Source of the DNA: an uncultured Myxococcales bacterium
GTDB taxonomy: Bacteria; Myxococcota_A; UBA9042
DNA length: 52,050 bases
NCBI GenBank assembly: GCA_903919145.1
Contig: CAIXGW010000281.1
Location: 1-52,050 of the forward strand
Reading direction: 5' to 3'
The translations under genes and the position numbers were made by a program. Within the stretch, counting starts at the first letter, position 1. Each line of letters begins with the position of its first letter. The notes under the pieces are model-generated. The model saw only the letters and a program-made list of their open reading frames with translations, was not told the origin of the DNA and ran no database searches. This document shows positions 10,101 through 16,347 of this stretch, piece after piece.

Positions 10101-10595
10101 GACAAAGACGACCTGGTGCCGCTGCCCATCCCGTTTGAGGCGCGGCGGGTGTACCTGCACGCAGAAGTGCGCGACGCCCAAGCGGAAGCCAGCGTGACGC
10201 TGTGGCTCGGCGCCGAGCCGCCCCTGGGCCTAGGCTGGCTGCTGGCGACCGCGGCCGCTGGCCTGGCCCTGCTGTGGCGGTGGCGGCGGCGCAAGCCGGT
10301 GGCGGTGGCGGCAGCGACGCTGGGTGCGCTGGGGCTGGGCGTGCTGGCCCTGCACGACGAGCTGGCCAACCTGCTGCAGGTGCTGATTCTGCTTGGCATG
10401 GCTGTGGCCGCGGCGTGGGCCATGGCCAAGCTGTGGCGCACCATCAGCGGGCGCCGCCGGGCTGGAGCGACCGGTCAGCCGCCGCCGCCGCCGCCTTCGG
10501 CCCCTCCGCCGCCGCCTTCGGCCCCTCCGCCGCCGCCTTCGGCCCCTCCGCCGCCCCCCCCAGCAGAGGAGTTCGAAGACGGGGGTGAGTCGTGA
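7185..10595 (+). CDS. Large membrane-anchored protein of unknown function with Pro-rich tail
   Basis: A 1,136-residue protein I cannot assign to a named family. The ATG at 7185 has a good GGAGGA 4 bp upstream, but the first 95 residues are proline-rich and low in structure. A signal-like segment (LALGTLALLWATLLAAPAWG) follows only at about residue 106, so the GTG at 7470 is a serious alternative start. The long middle part is rich in Val/Arg/Glu beta-strand patterns (VTARLQVKSDGDLEDLQVEL, VWIDSHVLSDGRIASRAVALL), suggesting repeated beta-sandwich domains outside the membrane. Two hydrophobic helices near the C-terminus (GLGWLLATAAAGLALLW and VLILLGMAVAAAWAMA) flank an Arg-rich cytoplasmic loop. 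The tail contains three 7-residue SAPPPPP repeats. Its TGA overlaps the GTG of the next gene by 4 bp, indicating co-translation. Confidence 0.72.
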   Translation: MPHLPPCLARRRSPQGALSNPPPAAAPGRPAGDPSPSDSTTSWLPGDSQGLGSGAAWSLRRRLMQTILFGASAGPALAGRTCKGDPQAPQGKSRRVGGNSAAKARLALGTLALLWATLLAAPAWGEDNSASALWNLLKQWLESLPRVAPGQWSDGSVALGWESDRLTVTWRGSLTVGASGPVEVPVLASGGAVTEVKLGGSAADWRVSGGMVLVRLGADAARRSEVQVTAQWPLSRVAGQAVVVPLPDWSHGTLQQSPDELEVIGGDAQGSLPHATRALLVRTQDSLAPRIRSARYALQLAAGAATVDLRVEVEARGAVGAVALAPSDLALLDVAVDGRPVAPLAADQEDGDQACASKHCVEISGKGMRVVTARLQVKSDGDLEDLQVELGRVAAPITAVEVRVAGKRSVRFEPEVPVQTAVAGGQTVARAWLPPGETLTLALATEGDAVERTVKFSAEMWQVLTPAEGLLRGQATLDLAVVQGKATAVLIAVPEKTVVASVEGEGVTTWDVLAPAGDLPRRLRIGFGDEGDAAKRQVRIAFEQTNSAEEPKRPDAEPGSASPASAQPPIDVPLLRTLGAFRDSGAVVLLDGEKIGFAPLEGASGWLRAGVDALPAAVRKELEGRADQVWRHIGPAPKLAAKMAAARVHEVRLEARSSGLVRIDERTLRDSRVVVVDIKSGRTDRIVLDLPERVGEPRVVAPSLSRMTAAELQPDKGRKLWELRFSSALEGSIQLQIDLEQLIGAEVKTLKLPDVRVRGAEVETEVLAVSAEPGLELVPTTQGETRTVPLPELPEPVARQAGRDFVAGFRSPRGPVQVELALQRRATVTTLDAFARQVWIDSHVLSDGRIASRAVALLQSAGRPVLRIALPLEAQVLAMTVDGVNVKAVRDSKGGLAVPLFGGATVRVEIRYETRGSPLGLFSVAQVVAPKFDVRQGPLHWTLSLPGDLRVYRLDSDLRRDDGLGSSEPPAADKDDLVPLPIPFEARRVYLHAEVRDAQAEASVTLWLGAEPPLGLGWLLATAAAGLALLWRWRRRKPVAVAAATLGALGLGVLALHDELANLLQVLILLGMAVAAAWAMAKLWRTISGRRRAGATGQPPPPPPSAPPPPPSAPPPPPSAPPPPPPAEEFEDGGES
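10487..10560 (+). repeat. 21-bp tandem repeat encoding SAPPPPP
   Basis: Three copies of a 21-bp unit (TTCGGCCCCTCCGCC then GCCGCC) at the 3' end of the large membrane protein gene. They keep the reading frame and lengthen a proline-rich cytoplasmic tail. Confidence 0.8.
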
Positions 10596-12682
10596 ACGGC
10601 CGCGCGCGGCTGTTGAGGAGGGTCGGCTGGGCAGTCCTGCTGACCGCGGTAGCCGCTGGCGCGGCCTGCTGCGCCAAGATGGGCGACGCCCCATCGCCCA
10701 CGGCGGCGCGGTCCGCGCCGGCCTCGGCCACCTTTGAAGTGGCGGTGGCCGCCAAAGAGGAAGGCGCCGCCGGTGACGACGGCGAAGCAAGGGCCGAACG
10801 GGCCAGCGATGCCAAGGTCAAGCAAAAATTCCGCCAAGACGGCTTTGGCGAGCGCCAAGCTGCCTCAGAAAAGCTGCTGGACCGCCCAGACAGGGCTTCA
10901 GGCAAGAGGCCCGCGCCCAAGGGCGGCGGAACCAAGCTCTTTGGCGACTCTCCTGACGAGTCCGACAAGGAGGGTGAAGCCAACAAGCCCACAGAAGCCA
11001 AGCCAGAAAGCCCTGCGGCCGCGGCCGCGCCGCTGGGCAGCCAGGCCATCGCCCAGGCGTTTGGCGCTGTCGGCGCCAAGAACCAGCTGGCGCCCAAGCT
11101 GGAACTGGCCGAAAAGAAGGCCGACGCCGCCCTGCCGCAACGTTCCGCAGGGCTCAAGCAAAACGCCATCAATGGCGCAATGGCTGCCGACCAGCATGGC
11201 TGGACCAGCGACGTGGAAGACGCATGCGGACCCCAGCCGCAAGCGCAGCAGCCGATGCCGCGCCGCTGCCATCTGGCCTCCAACTATCGCGCTGGGCAAG
11301 GGATCTGGCAGCGCCGGCTGGAAGCCCTGAGCGCCTTGCCACAGCCCTTGCGCGACCAGGCGGGTGCAGCGGCGCCGGCGGCCGAGCTGCTGCCGCCAGA
11401 GACCAAGGCTTTGGCCGTGGCGGCGCGCCTGGACCGCGAGCATATCGAAGGGCCTGGCCAGGTGTGGATGCGCGTCAGCCTGCGCAGCACCGATCGCTGG
11501 GGCATGCGGCGGCCGCCCTTTGACCTGGCTGTGATTGTGGGACCTTCTGCGGCCAAGGCCGAGAACCAGCTGGCGTGTCGGACCCTGGAAGCTCTGGTTC
11601 AGCGCATTGAGCCGCAGGACCGCCTGACCCTGATTCGCGGCAGTCTAGAGAGCGACACTCTGGACGGCCTTCCCGGCGCCGAAGCGCTGACGCGGGTGCG
11701 GGCTGCTTGCGCCGCGGGATCGGCGTGGGCCAGTGCACCGCTGGCCGACCAACACCGCCGCGCCAGGCAGCTGCTGGCGCAACACGCCCAAGCCCAGCAC
11801 CGCGTCGCCGGCTCGCGGCTGGTGGTGGCGATCGCGATGGCGGTGGACCTGCAAGACCCGCAGCTGCAGGAGTCGGCTTCACAAGGGGTCTTGGAGCCTA
11901 CCCTTTCTTCGGCCTTGGTGCTGGACGAGGCCGGTCTGGCCCCTGGCTGGCAGCTGGCGGATGCCGGCCACGGCTTGCTGGAAAATGTGGGGATCGACCC
12001 AGACGGTGCCGCCCGCCGGCTGTGGCACGGCTGGGGGCGGGTGGTGGCCAGACTGGTGCGCGTCGATCTGCGGCTGGCGCCTGGGGTGGTCGCCCTGCGG
12101 GTGGTAGGCTCGCGGGTGCTGGACCAGCAAGAGACCCAGCGGGTGCGCCGCCAGGAAACAGCGGTGGACCAGAACCTGGCGCGGGTGGCTGGCGTCCAGC
12201 GCGACCGCCAGCAAGATGGCGAAGGAATGACCATGCTGATCGCGGCCTTTTTGGGCAGCGACGAACACGTGATCGACGTGCTGCTGCAAGTGCCTGGCCC
12301 CGGGCCGGTGGCCGATGTGGTGGTCGACTACAAAGATCTGGTGCGCATGGCCAACGAAAAAGCCATGACGCGGGCTTCTTTGGCGCGGGTCAGCATGCGC
12401 GGCCACAGCCAGCTGCCGCCCATTGGCCGCGCCGACCTGGACGCCTTGGACTGGCCCCAGCTGGCCGCCGTGCGCGGAGCCATCGCCGAGCGAGACGAGC
12501 CGGCTTTGGCCCGCTTGGTCATGGCCTTGCAGCAGCGCCCCGACCAGCGGCCGCTCGCCGAGTTTGCCCAGGCCCTGCAGGCAGCCCTGCCACAGACCTC
12601 GGCCGTTGAGCCGCTGCTGGCAGCCCTAGACGTGTTCACCGCCCGCGGCCGCGGCTGCCACGTGGCCGCCCAGGGCAACTGA
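10592..12682 (+). CDS. Lipoprotein with degenerate von Willebrand A-like domain
   Basis: A 696-residue putative lipoprotein. The N-terminus has two arginines, a hydrophobic stretch and AAGAAC at residues 21-26, a loose lipobox. Residues 40-200 are charged, Ala/Lys/Glu-rich and probably disordered. From about 280 the sequence resembles the YfbK-like group of vWA proteins: VWMRVSLRSTDR, then PPFDLAVIVGPSAAKAEN at 308-325, then EALVQRIEPQDRLTLI, and later DYKDLVRMANEKAM. The metal-ion-dependent adhesion site normally reads Asp-x-Ser-x-Ser here; this protein has Val-Gly-Pro-Ser-Ala, so metal binding is probably lost. It starts at a GTG overlapping the previous stop by 4 bp. The two proteins probably act together at the envelope, in an unknown process. 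Confidence 0.7.
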   Translation: MNGRARLLRRVGWAVLLTAVAAGAACCAKMGDAPSPTAARSAPASATFEVAVAAKEEGAAGDDGEARAERASDAKVKQKFRQDGFGERQAASEKLLDRPDRASGKRPAPKGGGTKLFGDSPDESDKEGEANKPTEAKPESPAAAAAPLGSQAIAQAFGAVGAKNQLAPKLELAEKKADAALPQRSAGLKQNAINGAMAADQHGWTSDVEDACGPQPQAQQPMPRRCHLASNYRAGQGIWQRRLEALSALPQPLRDQAGAAAPAAELLPPETKALAVAARLDREHIEGPGQVWMRVSLRSTDRWGMRRPPFDLAVIVGPSAAKAENQLACRTLEALVQRIEPQDRLTLIRGSLESDTLDGLPGAEALTRVRAACAAGSAWASAPLADQHRRARQLLAQHAQAQHRVAGSRLVVAIAMAVDLQDPQLQESASQGVLEPTLSSALVLDEAGLAPGWQLADAGHGLLENVGIDPDGAARRLWHGWGRVVARLVRVDLRLAPGVVALRVVGSRVLDQQETQRVRRQETAVDQNLARVAGVQRDRQQDGEGMTMLIAAFLGSDEHVIDVLLQVPGPGPVADVVVDYKDLVRMANEKAMTRASLARVSMRGHSQLPPIGRADLDALDWPQLAAVRGAIAERDEPALARLVMALQQRPDQRPLAEFAQALQAALPQTSAVEPLLAALDVFTARGRGCHVAAQGN

Positions 12683-12854
12683 GTTCCCGCCAGTCAGAAG
12701 GCTTGGATCTCGGAGACCTGGAGCCGCACGGGGGCAGCCAAGCAGGCCTACGTGGCGCCGGTGCCTGGGGTGCTCAGCCGGTGCCAGCGCCGGGTTGGCC
12801 AAGCCCCCGCCCCATGCGCTACCCTGCCCAGGGCCATTCTGCCGGGGGGGATGC

Positions 12855-13583
12855 GTGGAGATCGCCAATGTTGAATCGCAGCTGGCCGGCTGGCTGCTGG
12901 CCCTGTCGCCCGCGGTGGCGCTGGGCTGGCTGCTGCTGCAGAACCTTGTGCAGATGCTGGGTTGCCTTGGCGGTGGCTGGCTGCTGCAGCGGGCGCTGGC
13001 TGGCCGGCGGGTCGCCCGGCCGCCCGATCCGCTGTCTCGCACCGAAGTTGCCGTGGCTACCCTGACGCTGCTGGGCACCACTGGCGTGACCTGGCTGGGC
13101 TGGCTGGCCCTGCGGGCAGGCTGGATCCAGGTGCGGTTGTCTATCGGGATCACTCAGGTTATTCTCGACGCCGCCCTGTTGCTGCTGCTGATGGACCTGG
13201 CCATGTACGCCACCCACCGCCTCGCCCACTGGCCACCGGTCTTTCCGGCGCTGCACGCGCTGCACCACCGCTACGAGCGCGTGCGGCCGCTGACGCTCTT
13301 TGTGCTCAGCCCCTTGGAAGTCGCTGGATTTGGCGCGCTGTGGCTGGTGGTGCTGGCGGCGGTCCAGCCCGGCTGGTCGGGGATGATTGTGTACCTGCTG
13401 CTCAATGCCTTGTGGGGCACCGTGGGCCACACCGGCGTAGAGCCGCTGCCGGCGGGGGTGCCCTTGCTGACCGGTGGCCGTTTTCACGCCGCCCACCACC
13501 TGCATCCAAGCGGCAATTTTGGCTTCTACACCGACCTCTGGGATCGTCTGGGCCAGACTCGCTCGCCGCGCGACAGAGCGTAG
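12855..13583 (+). CDS. Sterol desaturase/fatty acid hydroxylase family membrane protein
   Basis: A 242-residue integral membrane di-iron enzyme. Three histidine clusters that bind the metals in this superfamily are present in order: HRLAH (HX3H), HALHH (HX2HH) and HAAHH (HX2HH), with further histidines (GHTG, HLHPSG) between and after. Four or five hydrophobic helices surround them. The family hydroxylates or desaturates sterols, fatty acids or carotenoids; the substrate here is unknown. The GTG start at 12855 lies 4 bp after a run of seven G residues that can serve as ribosome binding site. The gene stands alone, 172 bp after the vWA lipoprotein. Confidence 0.87.
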   Translation: MEIANVESQLAGWLLALSPAVALGWLLLQNLVQMLGCLGGGWLLQRALAGRRVARPPDPLSRTEVAVATLTLLGTTGVTWLGWLALRAGWIQVRLSIGITQVILDAALLLLLMDLAMYATHRLAHWPPVFPALHALHHRYERVRPLTLFVLSPLEVAGFGALWLVVLAAVQPGWSGMIVYLLLNALWGTVGHTGVEPLPAGVPLLTGGRFHAAHHLHPSGNFGFYTDLWDRLGQTRSPRDRA

Positions 13584-13958
13584 CCAACGCCTTGCAGCTC
13601 CACCTGAGCCCTTCAGGGGCGCCAAGGAGGTGCTGGCAGGCAAGCTGCTACCCGCCTCACACGCCCAACCCGAGGTTCGTTCCGGGTTTCGGAAGCAGAC
13701 CCAAGCAGCGGGACCTACCACCTGTGAACAACAACCGGGCGTAACCCGCAGCGGATTGACCGTCTTGGGTATTTGCCACGTCACTGTTGCCGATTCATTG
13801 GGTGCAGTGTCCAACAATTCGCCTGCAGGCCCCAGGACCACTGGTCAAAGCCCCAGGACCGTTCTGCCCCGTTGCAAGGGCCGATCCCCCGGTAAAGCAG
13901 GTGCGCAGAGGCTCTGCGACGTGCTACGCTGCGCCGCAATTGTCTCTGGAGATCGCTT
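13584..13958. other. Intergenic region upstream of the first fibrinogen-like gene
   Basis: 375 bp without a gene. It contains the left copy (13720-13742) of a 23-bp direct repeat whose right copy lies beyond the fibrinogen-like gene, and two short CCCCAGGACC words at about 13830-13860. It probably holds the promoter of the downstream gene, but no clear -35/-10 pair was found. Confidence 0.5.
13720..13742 (+). repeat. 23-bp direct repeat, left copy
   Basis: ACCTGTGAACAACAACC followed by GGGCGT. It matches 21 of 23 positions at 16244-16266. The two copies have the same orientation and lie 217 bp before and 207 bp after the fibrinogen-like gene. The reverse complement contains TTGTTCACA, one base from a DnaA box. 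Confidence 0.6.
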
Positions 13959-16037
13959 ATGATGCGCCCCTCACTTCTAATTGGTCAGTGCGCTGTAGGT
14001 CTTTTGGCAGCCACGGTCGCGAACGCCGCCGTTCCCACCTGGACCCCCCTGGAGGGGGTGCTGCTGTCCAGCGCTGGCGGCCCTGCGGCCGATGGCAACT
14101 ACACGGCCACCTTTACCTACCAGGATGCCGGCGGCGCAGTAGCCTGGAGCGAGGCGGGAGTAACGCTGGCAGTCAAGGGCGGCCAGTTTCAGGCCAAGTT
14201 GGGCGCCAAGAATCCGCTGCTGCCGGCGCTGTTTGCCAAGCCCCTGCAGCTGGTCTTGCAGATCGGCAGCGACCCGGCCCTGGCGGCGGTGCAGGTCGGA
14301 TCGGTGGCGGTGGCCCTGCGGGCGGGCGTGGCCGAAGAGCTGGACTGCAGCGGCTGCATCAAGGCAGCGCACCTGGACCCCACCGTCACCCAGGGCTTTG
14401 TCAAGTCTACGGATTTGCAGACTTATGCTAAGACCACCGATCTAAGCGCCTACGCCAAGACCGCCGACCTCAGCAGCTTTGCCAAAGCCGCCGACCTGGC
14501 CGACTACGTCAAGGCCGCGTCTCTGGCCAAAGTCGCCGGCACCGGTGCCTACGCGGATCTGGTCGACAAGCCGGCCCTGGCCAAAGTCGCCACCACTGGC
14601 AGCTATACCGACCTGATCAACACACCGGTGCTGCCCAAGCTCGGCGCGGCCTGCGGCACGGGCCTGGTGCTGCGCGGCCTGAAGGCCGATGGCTCCTATG
14701 ACTGTACGTCGACCAGCCTGACCGCCGCCGACCTGCCCCCAGACGGCCTAAACGAAGTCTCTGGCGGCATGCTAACGACCCAGTTCAGCGAAGTGTCGGC
14801 GTCCAGCAACGTGCCGCTCGACATCCCCGACGGCTTTGCCGCTGGCGTCAGCGACGAGCTCACCATCGGCGACCTTGGCACGGCAGAGAGCCTGTCTGTG
14901 TCTGTGGACCTGACCAACAGCGACCTGAGCAAAGTCCGAGTCTACGTTTACGATCCCAACGGCGTCAAGTACACGCTGCACGATCAGAACGGCAGCGGCA
15001 CCGCTCTCAAGACCACCTACCCCGACCCGACCAAGCTGGCCGCGGGCGACTTGAGCGCGTGGATTGGCAAGAATCCCAAGGGCAAATGGACGATCAACGT
15101 GGCCGATCTCGTTGGTCCCTCTGGCGCCAAAGACGGCAAGCTGATCGGCTGGTCCGTGGGTGTCAAGACCCTGTCTACCTCGCGGGTCGCGGCCACCGGC
15201 GGCCTGCAATTCGCCAACAGCGACGCCCCCAAAGTCCCCTGTTCTGCCAGCACCTTTGGCACCATCTACGCCAGCCCCAAAGCCATGGCCCTGCTGGTGT
15301 GCAACGGCATGGAGTACGTGCCCCTGTCGCTGCAGGCCGTGGGCACCGCCCAGTCGCCGGGCAAGTCCTGCAAGGACATCAAGACCAAGGCCCCCGCCAG
15401 CGCCGATGGCATCTACTGGCTCACGGTCGCCGGCGTCGCCACCCAGGTGTACTGCGACATGACCACCAAGGGCGGCGGCTGGGCGCTGGTCAGCTACGGC
15501 TACCGCGCTTCGACTGGCGGCACCGACGTGTACTACCTGCCCAACGCCAACCAGGGCAGCTGGGAACCGGCGACCCGCTCTGGCAAGGCGGCCGTCAACG
15601 CCGTCGAAATGCTCAAAGCTGGCAGCGAAGTGGCGCTAACGGTCACCAACGGCGGCAGCGCGGTCACCGGCAACTTGCTGGACTACGAACTAGCCTATAC
15701 CTGGACCAAGCCTTCGTCCTACAACACCTTCAGCCTGCCGCTGGTCACCACTGGCAGCGTGCAGGTCAGCGTCACTGAGCTCAAGGCCAACAGCACTTTC
15801 AATGCCCTGACCTTTGACAACCGCCCGCAGGTGTCATGCAGCGGCCACACCGGCGGAACGTCCTATGAGCGCCAGTTCATCGGTTTCAACAGCGCCACCC
15901 ACTACGGCGTGTGCGGCTCGGACCCGGTGAGCTCCAACGGCATGGTCGTGTGGTACGGCGACGGCTACAGCCCCACCACCTCTGGCGGCAAGGGCAACCC
16001 GGCCCGCGCGGGCTCCTTTGGCTTCTGGATTCGCTGA
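13959..16037 (+). CDS. Secreted fibre-like protein with P domain and fibrinogen-like C-terminal domain
   Basis: A 692-residue exported protein, start ATG 13959 with GGAG 7 bp upstream. Layout: signal peptide (1-23, cleavage after ANA); an N-terminal domain beginning VPTWTPLEGVLLSSAGGPAAD; a CSGC pair at 130-133; a run of 10-residue repeats (YAKTTDLSA, YAKTADLSS, FAKAADLAD; about 150-190) of the type that builds trimeric phage-tail-like fibres; and a P/Homo B domain (about 285-407, with LTNSDLSKVRVYVYDPNG and WIGKNPKGKWTINVAD). The protein ends in a fibrinogen-like domain (about 468-692) with SCKDIKTKAP, YWLTVAG and VYCDMTTKGGGWALV. The role is probably ligand or glycan binding at the cell surface. 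It is paralogous to the protein at 44394-46709 in every domain. Confidence 0.85.
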   Translation: MMRPSLLIGQCAVGLLAATVANAAVPTWTPLEGVLLSSAGGPAADGNYTATFTYQDAGGAVAWSEAGVTLAVKGGQFQAKLGAKNPLLPALFAKPLQLVLQIGSDPALAAVQVGSVAVALRAGVAEELDCSGCIKAAHLDPTVTQGFVKSTDLQTYAKTTDLSAYAKTADLSSFAKAADLADYVKAASLAKVAGTGAYADLVDKPALAKVATTGSYTDLINTPVLPKLGAACGTGLVLRGLKADGSYDCTSTSLTAADLPPDGLNEVSGGMLTTQFSEVSASSNVPLDIPDGFAAGVSDELTIGDLGTAESLSVSVDLTNSDLSKVRVYVYDPNGVKYTLHDQNGSGTALKTTYPDPTKLAAGDLSAWIGKNPKGKWTINVADLVGPSGAKDGKLIGWSVGVKTLSTSRVAATGGLQFANSDAPKVPCSASTFGTIYASPKAMALLVCNGMEYVPLSLQAVGTAQSPGKSCKDIKTKAPASADGIYWLTVAGVATQVYCDMTTKGGGWALVSYGYRASTGGTDVYYLPNANQGSWEPATRSGKAAVNAVEMLKAGSEVALTVTNGGSAVTGNLLDYELAYTWTKPSSYNTFSLPLVTTGSVQVSVTELKANSTFNALTFDNRPQVSCSGHTGGTSYERQFIGFNSATHYGVCGSDPVSSNGMVVWYGDGYSPTTSGGKGNPARAGSFGFWIR

Positions 16038-16347
16038 GGGCCCGTAACCCCTTGGCTAGCTGGCTCTTTCCCAGGCGCCAGCGGGTGTGGAAGACGCCGC
16101 CGGTCGGTGCGGCGCGCAATCAGGTCAAGCACCGCAGGGGCGCCAACCAGAGCAGCCCGCTGGGTTCTGTTGCGCAGGTCCCTAGATAGCCAAGCTCAGC
16201 GCTGCGGACTGGCGGCGAGGATAGCCCAGCAACACCGCTCAAGACCTGTGGACAACAACCGCGCGTCCCTTGGCTCAACCGGGCAGGCCTGCGCACCAGC
16301 TGTCTGGGCTTTGGAGCTTTGCGGCCCGGCACCCGTAGTCGCCGGCC
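16038..16347. other. Intergenic region between convergent genes
   Basis: 310 bp between the stops of the fibrinogen-like gene and the PHP lipoprotein gene. It contains the right copy of the 23-bp direct repeat (16244-16266). No gene or strong terminator hairpin was recognised. Confidence 0.5.
16244..16266 (+). repeat. 23-bp direct repeat, right copy
   Basis: ACCTGTGGACAACAACC followed by GCGCGT, 21 of 23 identical to 13720-13742. The pair brackets the fibrinogen-like gene. Confidence 0.6.
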
